In this document: positions 1 to 10,127 of the stretch, piece after piece | Layout: every line of letters begins with the position of its first letter | Position numbering within the stretch: the first letter of the stretch is position 1 | Origin: Blastobasis lacticolella | Taxonomy: Eukaryota; Arthropoda; Insecta; Lepidoptera; Blastobasidae | Assembly (NCBI GenBank): GCA_905147135.1 | Contig: LR990055.1 | Coordinates: 3,845,001-3,909,000 of the forward strand | DNA: 64,000 nucleotides | Direction: 5' to 3' | Notes under the pieces: generated by a model | The model's input: only the letters and a program-made list of their open reading frames with translations | What the model was told of the DNA's origin: nothing | Databases searched by the model: none | Position numbers and translations under genes: made by a program

Positions 1-9
1 CATATTAGT

Positions 10-117
10 GTGCCACAAATTTATCTGATCCGGTGGCCAAAACAGGAACTAAGTGACGCCATTTTGAATTGTCATGTAAATGTCAACAACAGCGACGCTG
101 TGGATAAGTTTATCACA
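10..117. mobile_element. MITE-F copy 1
   Basis: First of five related stretches of about 110 bp. It opens with GTGCCACAAATTTATCTGAT and closes with a degenerate inverse (GGATAAGTTTATCACA). The middle has the family core with CAACAACAGCGACGCTGT. Other copies lie at 5585-5690 (half), 23802-23918, 29078-29189 and 29519-29632. No coding capacity. The superfamily is not clear from the ends. Confidence 0.6.
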
Positions 118-201
118 AATTAATATGAAACGCAAATGTGGCCTTTTTAGATCCCCTGTACTAATATAGCTACTCCTAAAACAGTATTAGTGTCAGTATT
201 T

Positions 202-411
202 ATCATCACAGCCCATAACAGTCCACGAAAGGACTTAGGGTCTCTCCCACGAAGGAGAGATTATTGCCATAATCTCTGCGCTTGGCAGGCGAGTAGGAGA
301 TCGCAGTCTTATAAATATAACAATGGTAAAACATTTTCTAGCCTACGGGGATATTTTATCTCGAAAATATTAATCGCCTTACACCCACGAGTGTAAAGGG
401 TTGATGCTATT
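202..411 (-). repeat. Repeat C copy, minus
   Basis: Reverse-oriented copy of the 256-bp family whose boundaries are fixed by the insertion at 10313-10568. It contains the markers CATAACAGTCCA, GGACTTAGGG and GCTTGGCAGGCG, with internal decay. Noncoding; the open frame over it is incidental. Confidence 0.7.
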
Positions 412-680
412 CTTCAATAAAACAATTCTTTCATTATCAGCATTCTTATTAGGCAAGCATGCCTTCGAAATGCGAAAATGTTCGTATAATATGCCTAGTT
501 CAGTTGTGTCGATAATTGGAAGAGCAAATAAAAAAAGCGAACGCCAGCCGTGGATAAATTAAAAAAAATCAACAACCATAATTAACGTCGTGTAAATATT
601 ATTGTGCGTAATCAAAGTGAATGCACTGTTTTATTGGATGCCACTTTGTGGTTAGTGTTGTTAATAACGAACTATTACGA

Positions 681-948
681 CGACCTGAGTGGTTCAATGG
701 CCAAAAACCGGTCTGCCACGCAAGAGGTCCCGGGTTCGATTTCCGGCCGGGCAGAAATTGAAATGATGAATTTCAATTTCTGTTACGGGTCTGGGTGTTC
801 TATGTATAATAAGTATGCATAAAAAAAAAGTATGTATGTAGTATATCAGTTAACTAGCACCCATAGTACAAGCTTTGCTTAGTTTGGGGCTAGATGGCGC
901 TGTGTGAACTAGTCCACGAATATTTATTTATTTATTTTATTATTTATT
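681..948 (+). mobile_element. SINE-A copy 1
   Basis: tRNA-derived SINE. The head has an A-box-like TGGTTCAATGG and a near-perfect B box (GGTTCGATTTCC), both expected of an internal RNA polymerase III promoter. The body runs through TGAATTTCAATTTCTG, a CTGGGTGTTCTATGTATAAT segment and GGGGCTAGATGGCGCTGTG, and ends in an ATTT-rich tail. At least ten full or long copies and three fragments lie in this window on both strands. The tail sequence is probably shared with a partner LINE, as is usual for SINEs. Confidence 0.85.
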
Positions 949-1968
949 ACATCAGCATTTTCTTGTCATAATTTGTGTAATATGCGGATTATCCGGGGTC
1001 TGTTTGAACACCCTAGGGCGGTTAGGATTCCGCCTTGGATGGGGTCTACTCCTCAATTGGGAGTACTTCCGAGGGGTTGGAAGGGGCATAAATTCAAACG
1101 CAGCTCTACAAGAGATAATGATGTACTGATGCTAGATACGCGCTGTCTTGGTCAGACCGGCGAGAGAAGACCTAACTATCGCGTCGGTCGAGCATTGAAT
1201 CTAGTCTTTACGACGCAATAGTTCTAGAAACGGCCAAGCCATACTTTCTGACCAAAACGTAGGACTTGTAGAGTTAGGAGCTTGGCCCTTTATGAGATCT
1301 GAAAACTTTTTCTCAGTGAAACCGTTAAGAGCTTACGATGCTTGGCCAACCAATTTTTTCTCTTCCAAACTCTACACCAATATAGTGAAATAATAATCAC
1401 GATGTACCCAGATCTCTGTCTTAGGGAGATTATAGGTGATACTTTTCTGTGATACTTTGATGAAAGATGGTTATCTTTCAAAAATGATGAAAGATACTCC
1501 TGACTACTAATAATATAATCAATACATATTGAAGATCTATGTATAGATACGTATATGTATACGTAGGTAGCCAACAACTCGGTATGTCAGGCAGAGGTAA
1601 AAGGTTCTGATTGTGGTTGAGCGGGTATCCATTATTTTATTAGTACCTACTTAACCGCTCTAAGAATAAAGTGATCTGATCACTGGCCATCGCTCCTATA
1701 TAGACCTTTATTTATTTCAGGGGCTACGATAACACGATAAAACCTTTTAAGTATTAAATTTCTAACGATTCCAGCTACAAATAAAATAACAAATCGGAGC
1801 GAGCTGAAAATGTCACGAATTCACCCTTGACATACTTGTATCGTTAACCTCGGCTACCAAAAACATTACACATTTTTTAAAACCAATTTGTTACGAGTAT
1901 TCTGTGTTTGGGACAAAGGGAGACAAGTCAAGTTTTAACAATAATTTCGAAGTGATTCTGCAATGTGA
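949..1968. other. Unassigned stretch
   Basis: No gene or recognised transposon seen. The interval 990-1230 is GC-richer than its surroundings and has an 82-codon open frame without a recognisable domain. The rest is AT-rich and intron-like. Confidence 0.5.
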
Positions 1969-2393
1969 GTGAATGAGGAGTTTTCCAGTAGGTATTGATA
2001 GTTTGTTTCAAAAAGGATCAATAGATGGCGCTCCTACAATTTTGGTAATCTTCTTTAAATCTGTAAGTTGGTGGCAGTGATTTCATGCAGCCAAGTAAAA
2101 CTAAACTTGAAAATAAAGTTTTTATTAATATAAACATAACTGTTAAAGGTTGAAACGAAGTGTAAAAAGAAATATTTATATAAGTTGGCACTATGTTCCA
2201 TTATTATTACAACCTCTAAAATGGCTGAAAACTATTGACAAATATAATATTATCCAATACAACGTACCCAGTGTTTATATCCTGTTTGCTAAGAACCTAT
2301 TTCAAGCGATTATCAATTACCAAAATTGTCGGGGCGCCATCTAGTGAGTGGTTGGGAATGCCTTAAATACCTATTGGAAAACTCCTCATTGAC
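1969..2393. mobile_element. 425-bp palindromic MITE
   Basis: Terminal inverted repeats of about 28 bp: left AATGAGGAGTTTTCCAGTAG, right the inverse of AATGAGGAGTTTTCCAATAG. Subterminal inverted segments follow, ATAGATGGCGCTCCTACAAT near 2020 against ACAATTTTGG/GGCGCCATCTA near 2320-2345, so the whole unit could fold back. No transposase frame. Target duplication not clear. Confidence 0.7.
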
Positions 2394-2519
2394 AATAATG
2401 ATTATGGTAATAAATTTTAATGTATTCTGTTTTAAATCTCTATTTCTGAGTTAGTTGATTGCACTTAGTTGATTTTTGCATGTCTGAAAGACTGTAAGTA
2501 ACATCTTGAAGGGATCACA

Positions 2520-2802
2520 TATTTATTTATTTATTTAACAATTTATTGCACACAATAAAGAAATACAGAGATATAACATAGATATAACTGACACAACAGG
2601 CACTACTTATTTCTAAAAGAAATTTCTTCCAGCAGGCCTACAGAAAGAAAATGTTTAGCTAAGAAATGCAGATACGACGCGCACAATTAATGAATAATTA
2701 TAAAATACATATGAATATGACTAATTTTTATATACTATATCAATAAATACATACATACTATACACTTAAATACTACTACATATCAATACAAATAGATAAA
2801 AT
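2520..2802 (-). repeat. LINE 3' untranslated tail
   Basis: Directly downstream (minus sense) of the reverse-transcriptase remnant at 2803-3800. It ends with an ATTT-type tail and contains AACAATTTATTGCACACAAT and TTTCTTCCAGCAGGC. Related tails without coding sequence are at 18590-18720 and 47040-47165, showing 5'-truncated copies of the same or a related LINE. Confidence 0.65.
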
Positions 2803-3800
2803 TTATGGACTAGACAGGGACAGGTAGTGGTCTTTTACTCGCTTTTTTAATATAGGCAGTGACGGACTGTCACGCACCACATGCGGGAGAGAGTTCCACA
2901 GTCTCGCAGCATGAACAGTGAAGGAGTAGGAAAAGAAATCGGAATGATGGATGGGGATGGCTAAAGACGATCTTACATTTGAGCGACAAGGTTTATCTTG
3001 GGCCCGGGAGAAATTGAAGTTGGTGCGGAGATATGAGGGAGCAGAGGGATTGTGGAGGACATTGTAGAGCATAGAAAGGACATGAGCGTTCCTGCGATAG
3101 CGAATGGGAAGCCACTTGAGCTGAGATCGAAAATCGGAGACATGGTCATATTTACGCAGTCCAAAGACAAACCTTATGCATACGTTTTGGAGACGGTCTT
3201 ATTTATTTAATACCTCTTCGGCGGCATCCAAATAGCAACAGTCAGCGTAGTCTAGGATGGGTAAAAGGAGTGTTTGTACAAGGGAGATTTTAGTTTGCAA
3301 TGGCAAGAAGCCTTGGAGAGATTTGAGCGAGTGCAGTGAAAAGTGTAATTTTTTGCTGACCTCATTGACGTGAGGGACCCACGATAGACTAGAGTCAAAG
3401 ATTACCCCGAGATTTCTAGCGGATTTACTGAATGGGATTGGGATGTCGTCATAAAACAGCTGAGGGATAACAGTATCAGCGCCAATTCGCCTCTGCATGT
3501 AAGAGCTTCCAATAAGCAAGGCTTGAGACTTCTTAGGATTGACTAGGAGCCCAAAGGACCTAGCCCAAGAGGAAACACGTTTCAAATCAGCATTCATGAG
3601 AGCAATAGCATCGCCAACTTCAGAGAGTTTGAAGTGTCGATAAATCTGCAGATCGTCTGCGTACAGATGAAAGTTGGAAGCTATGACAGAGGTGACAGAA
3701 TTTATAAACACGGAAAATAGAAGTGGTGAAAGTACTCCGCCCTACGGTACGCCCGCAACGAGATCACACCAGTCAGAGCAATACCTATAAGCAAATAAAA
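2803..3800 (-). pseudogene. Decayed non-LTR (LINE) reverse transcriptase, C-terminal half
   Basis: Read on the minus strand in one frame, this encodes the C-terminal half of a LINE ORF2 protein. The catalytic box LYADDLQIY lies near 3640-3670, preceded by the motif VP-stop-GGVLSP where the normal glutamine of VPQG is a TAG (3742-3744). A second in-frame stop, TAA, is at 3199-3201. Past it the frame continues through WLPIRYRRN and ARLWNSLP, as in the thumb/C-terminal region of CR1/Jockey-type LINEs, and ends at TAG 2803-2805. The endonuclease and fingers are missing, so this is a 5'-truncated dead copy. The clade (CR1, Jockey or a relative) is not certain. Confidence 0.85.
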
Positions 3801-3885
3801 ATATCTTATTCTATTCAGTTTCGAAGTGTTGTCATATCAAATGTAGACAGGTTTTATCTACGGGCAACGCGTCCTTGTTGTTGCT

Positions 3886-3958
3886 GATGTCCATAGGCGG
3901 CGGTGACCACTTTCCATCAGGTGGCCCGCATACCGGTTTGACTGCCGTATTACATTAA
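3886..3958 (-). repeat. Repeat D fragment
   Basis: Short copy of a LINE 3'-end family marked by CACTTTCCATCAGGTGGCCC (inverse of GGGCCACCTGATGGAAAGTG), ending in a run of A after ATTAC. Other copies: 4905-4990, 38553-38910, 42900-43200, 58852-59030, with a weak one near 61375-61440. Confidence 0.65.
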
Positions 3959-3963
3959 AAAAA

Positions 3964-4316
3964 ACGTCGGTAGCCGGGCGGTTGAGTATCCGACTCGTAA
4001 GCGAGAGGTACCGGGTTCAAATCCCGCTGCGGCCATGTACCAATGACTCTTTTCTGAGTTATGTACATTAGTTGAATACTAACCGATGCTCTTACGGTGA
4101 GGGAAAACATCGTGATGAAACCCGCAAATTCAGGCAACTGAATTTGTAACCATTATCCTATCTGGTCAGGTTCCCCTGGTAGAAGGGTCATGGAGGTCAG
4201 ATGGCAGTCGCTCCACTGTAATTACCTGATCGCCAAATCCTGGATCATGGTCAAGGCGGACCCCGGGCCCTCGTTCTCGAGAGCACAACTGGGACATTAA
4301 CGCCAAGATGATTATT
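3964..4316 (+). mobile_element. SINE-B copy 1
   Basis: Second tRNA-headed SINE family. The head reads CGTCGGTAGCCGGGCGGTTG, then TAAGCGAGAGGTACC and a B box GGTTCAAATCC. The body includes TTTTCTGAGTTATGTACATT, GATGCTCTTACGGTGAGGGA, CAGTCGCTCCACTGTAATTA and a 3' end CAAGATGATT. This is one of the most complete copies. The family also occurs at 13099, 34180, 35627, 43258, 47530, 49078, 49303, 57630 and 60369. Confidence 0.85.
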
Positions 4317-4325
4317 TTATTACAT

Positions 4326-4659
4326 TAAAAAACAACAATTTGATCGAGATTTTATAGTTTTAATTGAGTGGCTTTTACCACTTATTACCATGTCTTTTAC
4401 ATTTATGGGTAAATATTTCGTTTAAAATTATTGCTTATTTGTGATATTCTCCCTTTTTCAGCGTCCTTCGCAGTCGGGCTATGTCAATTTGCACAGTACA
4501 AATGACTGCTTAGCAATTCCAGACGGAAGAAGACTTATCGGTCTGTTTTATTTGCAGACTCCTAGTCAGAGTTGGCGCGAGGCTATTTATTGGGCAATAA
4601 ACAACAGTAACTGTACCTTGTTTGACAACAAAGTAGGCAGTTTACTTTTTTAGCGTGTT
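4326..4659. other. Unassigned stretch
   Basis: AT-rich, no repeat family recognised. A 70-codon frame at 4441-4653 shows no known domain, splice context or codon bias, and I do not call it a gene. Confidence 0.4.
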
Positions 4660-4860
4660 TCCTAGCCATTTATAGGCTGATCGACCGGTCAGAAGGCTCC
4701 CGGAGAGCGCTCCCGGTGAGAACGTTCAAACGGTCAGAAAGAGGCGAGGCTTGCGTATTATTTTCTTATAACGGCACATAAAGCCCGGTGCACTCCGGGC
4801 CGGGCCGTAGAGGGAGATTATCTTAGAGCCGGGTCGATCCGGGTGGATCTGTCATCATTG
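4660..4860. repeat. GC-rich repeat fragment with CCGGT motifs
   Basis: A GC island in AT-rich DNA with GACCGGTCAGAAGGCTCCCG, then GAGAGCGCTCCCGG, then GTGCACTCCGGGCCGGGCCG. The composition and CCGGGCC motifs resemble the arms of the element at 24548-25718, so it may be a decayed relative. No ends could be set. Confidence 0.35.
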
Positions 4861-4904
4861 TGTCATCATTTGCAGTGTATTAGTAATTTGTACGTTTTTT
4901 TTTT

Positions 4905-4990
4905 TTTTTATGTTATCCGGGAGACAAACAGGCATGCGGGCCACCTGATGGAAAGTGGTCACCGCCGCCTATGGACATCAGCAACACCAG
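4905..4990 (+). repeat. Repeat D fragment
   Basis: Opens after a T run, with GACAAACAGGCATGCGGGCC and ACCTGATGGAAAGTGGTCAC, ending near ATCAGCAACACC. Same LINE 3'-end family as 38553-38910. Confidence 0.65.
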
Positions 4991-5252
4991 GTAAGTACTG
5001 TAACGCTGTACATTTATGATAATGAAATAAATAAATAAATCAGCACGTAGGTACGGCGTAGTTGCCATTTTGCTGTGCGCTTTAAACAAAATGCCGGATT
5101 CTGTTGACACTGAGCCCATTATTTTGGCAGGATTTTCCGATATTTTCCTTTACTTTCTGTGTCAGAAAATATGCTGAATAATAAATATTAACACATTGAA
5201 AATAAAAATTGATTGATTTGGTTGATGGTTTAACCCAAATATGGAATATTGT

Positions 5253-5523
5253 GAAGAGCTCGTCAAATCTAAAATGACGCGCCCCACTATCGCATTACCG
5301 CACACAAGCAAGTTTAAAATATGGACGCAATACATATACAAATGCCGTTGTAATTGGTCATTCAGTTGTCGGTGATACTCAAACGTAGGAGTACGCGTCG
5401 TTCATTGGCTCCCACACAGATGAAGTGTCGTTATCAATATTTGCACTCACACATCGAAATCAACTAACTAAGTAGTGGGGCGCATCATTTTAGACTAGAG
5501 ACTAGAGACTAGACGAGCTCTAC
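5253..5523. mobile_element. MITE-G copy 1
   Basis: Inverted termini of about 35 bp: left AGAGCTCGTCAAATCTAAAA then TGACGCGCCCCACTA; right TAGTGGGGCGCATCATTTTA ... GACGAGCTC. The right arm carries a short tandem duplication of GACTAGA. A second copy is at 32923-33191 with near-identical interior (ACACATCGAAATCAACTAA). Noncoding. Confidence 0.8.
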
Positions 5524-5584
5524 CCCAAGTGGACCCCAGTGCCGTATTTGGAATTTATGAAGAAAGTATTGTCAATGGTATTTG

Positions 5585-5690
5585 TCACTTTGTTCCAGTA
5601 TTGACCACGGGATCAGATAAGTTTGTGGCTCTATCACATGAATCATAATATGAAACGCTAATGTTGCTTTTGTAGACCCTCAGGAGCAGA
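5585..5690. mobile_element. MITE-F fragment
   Basis: Right half only: GGATCAGATAAGTTTGTGGC followed by ATATGAAACGCTAATGTTGC. The latter flank is also found after copy 1 at 118-150, so the repeated unit is longer than the palindrome in these two places. Confidence 0.55.
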
Positions 5691-5699
5691 GCGAAAGTA

Positions 5700-6301
5700 G
5701 CGAGTTTTGAATGAGAGCCGTGAACGTTGTAGGTAGGAATTAAATATGTAAGTAAGTAAAATGCACATTAAATATAATGTACTCCTTTTATCTCTAGAAT
5801 ACCTCTATAGTATGATTATTTTATTTCTTTACACCAATTTGCAGCCTCATATAATATACAGGGTGTCTTTACGCTCTGGACAAAGCCGAATACTATTAGT
5901 TGAATAGGGTATTTGAAACAAAACTGCAAAGTATCACAACAATCAGTCCAGTATTCACCGAATAATCAACGATTTTTTATTTATCACTCAGGTCTAAGAA
6001 GTACCCTAAACATTGCAAACTCTTTAAAATTTAATTACCAAAACAAAACGTCATTAGCTTTTCATGTGTCATGTCATGAGTGTCAATAATTAATTTTAGA
6101 TCAATTATTACGTGTTGTCGTGATACAGTGTGTGGAAATTGTCGCCGATTAAGTTACAATTTAACTTGTTTCTTTCTTTCAATTTTTTTTTTAAAATTCC
6201 ATGAACTTTATTTATTTTTAGTTTTGTATGTATGCATACATATATTGCATGGTGCCATTAAATAAAAAATACTTGCAATTAAAGTCAAGTTTTGTTAATA
6301 T
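5700..6301. other. Unassigned stretch
   Basis: AT-rich with short A and T runs. Nothing recognisable except ACAGGGTGTCTTTACGCTCTGG near 5858, a phrase of the kind found at transposon ends, without a visible partner. Confidence 0.35.
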
Positions 6302-6390
6302 AAAGGGCATGCTTCATCTTGGGCCGCATCGTCACTTACCAACAGGCTAAGCCAACAGGTGAGATGGCGGTCAAATGCATGTCTTGTCTA
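6302..6390 (+). repeat. LINE-E 3' coding tail, decayed
   Basis: Contains GGGCATGCTTCATCTTGGGC, then CGCATCGTCACTTACCAACA and GGTGAGATGGCGGTCAAAT. It matches the coding tail and stop of the LINE-E copies at 11952 and 60496 but has a short internal duplication around CCAACAGGCTAAGCC that breaks the frame. Confidence 0.65.
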
Positions 6391-6889
6391 ATATAAAAAA
6401 ATAAAATAAAATCAAAACCACAGTATGTTAAACTTTTATTTTATTTGAATAATTAAAAATCCGATAAATCAAAATAGAATCCAGCCACACATCTATTCTT
6501 ACAAAGTTTCGCATCGCAATATTCTAGTAGGAAATATGATACTAATACAAAGAATAATTTGTGTTCGCCCGCGACTTAATTCACTTGGACCAGTTTTTCC
6601 GTGTCTCTCCCGTCCCGATTACAGAAACGGCATAACCTACGTGATTGCAATTTTCAATAATATACATACATATATAGTTACATACATGTATACATACATG
6701 TATATTTATCATCTCTTTTTTTGTATGCCTGCTGGAAGAGAATTATTTTTAGAGATAAATAGTGCCTGTTGTCTAATATCTAATTTGTACTATCTCTTTA
6801 ATTTTCTTGTGTACAATAAATTGTTAAATACATAAATATAGTGATAACCCTATGGTAACATTTGGTTAAAAAAGTATTTATATATTTAC
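6391..6889. other. Unassigned stretch
   Basis: AT-rich. Includes a run of ATACATACATGTATAC-type simple sequence near 6660-6710 and a 99-codon chance frame. No domain seen. Confidence 0.4.
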
Positions 6890-6970
6890 CTATAACACAA
6901 GCTTTGCTTACTTTGGTGCTAGATGGCGCTGTGTGAATTTGTCCAAACATTTTTTTTTTTTTTTTTGACA
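6890..6970 (+). repeat. SINE-A 3' fragment
   Basis: Only the tail of SINE-A is present (CACAAGCTTTGCTTACTTTG, CTAGATGGCGCTGTGTGAAT), ending in a long T run. The tRNA head is missing, as expected of a 5'-truncated copy or of the LINE that shares this tail. Confidence 0.65.
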
Positions 6971-7056
6971 TAGATAAACATTTATTTAATTTACATTACT
7001 TCAGTCAGTTAACATATAAAAGAATATGTGTATGAGTATGATTAAGACGGTTTTGA

Positions 7057-7640
7057 TAGAGATGTCAAGAATAGTGATTTGCCCAGGTTCTCGGCCAAAG
7101 CCAAATATTCGGCTCCTTGAAATATATTTAGCGCGAATAATTTACTGGTATTTTATTTATCTCCTGTAGCAGTAGTAGCACTGCAGACTAGTAAGAGGCT
7201 ATTTTCAGAAGAAAGTTTTATTTATGACAAAAAGCTAAGCTATCATCAAGGATATGCTGAAAAAATTGCTTTTGATATCGTACCACAGACAGAATCTCAC
7301 TACGATATCACCAGTCCATAACAGTCCTCTGCTGGACTACAGTTTGTTCAATATAATAAAGAGAATTGCCACAGTATCCAAGCTTGATACCTAGGCAGAT
7401 TGAATATCGCAGTGTTGATAATACTCAACAATAACGCTACTATGGAGATAGCCTATACGAGGTATGTATTTGTTTTATACTATGTATAGATAACCATAGA
7501 ATGTCTGATTAGTGGTTAACATAGTTTAAGTACAGCTTTGAATAATATGTTTTCTTTATTTTCTGCGAATACCGAATATTAGAAAAAGTGTCCGAATAAG
7601 CCAAATGCCGAATTGTGGCCGAATATTCGTGGCATCTTTA
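7057..7640 (+). mobile_element. hAT-type deletion derivative
   Basis: Left end TAGAGATGTCAAGAATA, right end the inverse of TAAAGATGCCACGAATA (14 of 17 match). The flanking 8-mers are GGTTTTGA (7049-7056) and GTTTTTGA (7641-7648), differing by one base, as expected of the 8-bp target duplication of hAT elements. Both ends also carry CCAAATATTCGG/CCGAATATTCG motifs. The interior holds only the last 60 codons of the transposase (7142-7321), so the element is an internally deleted, nonautonomous copy. Confidence 0.8.
7142..7321 (+). pseudogene. hAT transposase C-terminal remnant
   Basis: Sixty codons open from TTA to TAA give a C-terminal dimerisation-like segment with SKRLFSEESFIYDKKLS, then AEKIAF. 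This fits the hATC pattern in which S.RLFS is followed by a KR/KK and then an AE.L.F block. The start of the protein, including the BED finger and DDE residues, is absent. It sits inside the inverted-repeat unit 7057-7640. Identification is by motif, from recall of the family. Confidence 0.75.
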
Positions 7641-7648
7641 GTTTTTGA

Positions 7649-8726
7649 GATTAGCGTGCACAAACATACAGACAAACAGATCAGATAAAACGTTTAAAAT
7701 GCGTTCTGTAGTTTCATAATATTAGTTACGCTTAGTATGAAATAATTTGTACACCACGCTTTTCTTTTAATTTAATAATCATACATATTTTTGTATTATG
7801 ATAAATGACGGTGTAATATTTTACTGAAATAAATGAATAAGAATATTCATATAATTTAGAAAGTACCGCGGAAAAACTAGAAGCCTGAAGTATTTCGAAT
7901 TCTGCTAGGGAGGGTAAGATTCTTTACGCATATACCTAAAAAATAATGTGCTTGTTTGTCCCGTATGCGCTCCTAAACGCTGCTCATTCGATTACGATAG
8001 CGAAACTTTGGTGATTTACAGAGGGTACGCAATGAAACCTTTTTAAATGAAAACGAAAAATGAAGTCACAACGAACACCGATCAATAGCCATTTCAAGTA
8101 AATAAAGTAAAGTAGAAATACCTATACAATTGTATAAAAGATGTATAAAATCCTCCGACATAGCTAAAGCGCTGAACCTATTTTAATGAAACGGAAAACC
8201 TCAATTAACCTGAATTTCAAAATAAAGAAACACATGCGAATCGGTCTATCCGGTAGGGACGATGCGCCAGACAATCACACTGATACGTAGACGAATACAC
8301 TTCAATCTTATAAATAATCGCACAAACATTAACGTAACAACCCACTCTGGGGAATTACGGAAAACATCTTCGGTATCTCAGCTTCGTTCTCGGCCTAAAC
8401 AATCTGGTACTAGCTAACTGGATGCTAGGTAAATATAATTACTGGCTCTAAAATACTCTAAATAACGCGCGTTCAGAGTTAGGACCGTTTGTTTCTGGCT
8501 GTGGGGTGGGGCAGGGTTTGCCCCGGCTGTATTTATCGGCCACTAAACAACGCTGAGCAGTGGGTATTAATTAATTACAGACTTGTTTGCGGGGAAATGT
8601 TACTACATAAATGACTTACGCATTTTACGGGTTTCCTACTGCGACACCGCACTGGTCTAGTGGCAGCGTGCTTGCGATAAGCAAGGTTAAGCAAGTCCGG
8701 GAACTGGGTGGCTGTTTAGTACTTAC
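7649..8726. other. Unassigned stretch
   Basis: No gene. Composition changes from AT-rich to a GC-richer patch at 8460-8540. No inverted termini or coding remnant found. Confidence 0.4.
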
Positions 8727-8882
8727 TTACTTACTGCGCTGGCTCAGCGACCCAAAGCGGATCTTGGCCTCTGACACCAGAGATCGCCACCTCTTCCTAT
8801 CCTGTGCCATCTCCTACCAATCGAATATTCCCAGTGCGTGCAGGTCTTTCTGAACTTCGTCTATCCAACGATATCTGGGTGT
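8727..8882 (-). pseudogene. LINE ORF2 C-terminal tail
   Basis: The minus strand reads RYRWIDEVQKDLHALGIFDW, one TAG stop, then EMAQDRKRWRSLVSEAKIRF and a TAA at 8727-8729. The pattern (W-x-D-D/E-V-x-x-D-L ... A-x-D-R-x-x-W-R-x-L) is the C-terminal tail of RTE/I-type LINE reverse transcriptases. It is a 5'-truncated remnant of 52 codons with one stop. Confidence 0.75.
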
Positions 8883-9060
8883 AAGTATTTTGACACTAAA
8901 CGAATTTCAGCACCGCAACGAGATCGCCACTCGTTAGGTGTGCCTTCAAATCTACGCCAAGATTTTTTCGCGTTACTACGCACGAGATCACCTCATTTTG
9001 GGAGCGTATTCATTGCTAGAATAACGAGATTCTCCGCACCATAGGTGAGAACCTGGACAC
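8883..9060 (-). repeat. Transposon-derived segment beside the LINE tail
   Basis: GC-richer stretch with CCGCAACGAGATCGCCACTC, CACGAGATCACCTCATTTTG and AATAACGAGATTCTCCGCACC. Read in minus it joins the LINE tail at 8727-8882 and is probably the same insertion. Frame is not maintained. Confidence 0.45.
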
Positions 9061-9649
9061 CGCTATAGCTGGCTCTCTGCACACAGCAGTGCGAATCGAA
9101 AATGATGAGTGATTGACGAATAATATAACGGCTATTAGTGAAGTTTCAATTGTGTTTTATTACTGTATTTTAAATTTAAAGGGGCCTCTCCACTGCCAAA
9201 GTCGGTCCATCCGTTCGGATAGTAAGTAGGTAGTATAAGATGCCCATACACGATGACGATGATACACACATACACAGAGCTACAAATACACACGTCAAAC
9301 ACCCCTATTTTTTTCGTCGGGGGTTAAAACAGCTTAGTGTTGTGGAGGCTTCAATTCGAACCAGATATCCCGTTATTATATGCCTACCCGTACCTCTTTG
9401 AAATATCGTTTGTTTACTTCTAGTAAGATAAGGCTTTCTGTCCATTTTGCTTATGGATACCGTTTGACGCTTAGTGTACAAGTAAAAAAATATGCAAAAA
9501 AAAAACAAAAAAAAAAAACGCTTGGACAAATTAACTCAGCGCCATTTATACGCAAAGTTAGAAAAGCATGTATGTATGTATGAATGTTATATACAACTCT
9601 TTATTGCGTAATAAGTACAGAAATGACTAAAGTATAATGTGTAATGAAC
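9061..9649. other. Mostly unassigned; decayed repeat D piece
   Basis: At 9335-9400 the text TTCAATTCGAACCAGATATC and CCTACCCGTACCTCTTTGAAA resembles the end of repeat D (compare 38845-38905). The remainder is A-run-rich simple sequence around 9485-9520 with no gene. Confidence 0.4.
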
Positions 9650-9870
9650 TAATAAATAAATAAAAATAATTTTACAAAGCAAAGGCCCCACAGCGGATTT
9701 GTTCCATGTTTCATGAGTGCTAGATATCTGATAAACTACTTATATACTTTTAAATATATACTTATACATACATAGGTACCACACTCAAACCCGTAACATA
9801 AATTAAAATTAAACATTTCAATTTCAGCTCGGCCGGGAATCGAACCCGGGACGACCCAGACGACTCGAGT
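9650..9870 (-). mobile_element. SINE-A copy
   Basis: Reverse orientation. The ATTT tail comes first, then decayed body with GTGCTAGATATCTGATAAAC and CAAACCCGTAACATAAATTA, then the inverse B box GGAATCGAACC at 9837. The head past the B box is altered (ACGACCCAGACGACTCGAGT), so this is an old or recombined copy. Confidence 0.7.
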
Positions 9871-10127
9871 GGCAGCAGAGGCTGAGTCAAGTCGTCTGGT
9901 ATTGATACATTGTCACACGACCTTTACTCCTTAACGCCCGTCTCGCGTCGCCTCTACGAGCAATATATCCCGACGCCAGTCCATTGCCACTTACCTTTGA
10001 CATATTCTTAAGGACCCTTTATGTAGCGAGCCGATGGATGAAGGTCAACCTCTACGCGTCGCCCTTTGATCCTTGTTAGTGACACAGAAATATTCCGTTA
10101 CAATGTTAACAAAACAAGTGTGTAAAC

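Noticed and set aside
3964..4040. tRNA-like sequences with good B boxes (also at 14700, 15150, 43970, 49330, 60390)
   Set aside because: Each is followed by the same SINE body and tail and recurs many times. They do not fold as full tRNAs with a proper acceptor stem, so they are SINE heads, not tRNA genes.
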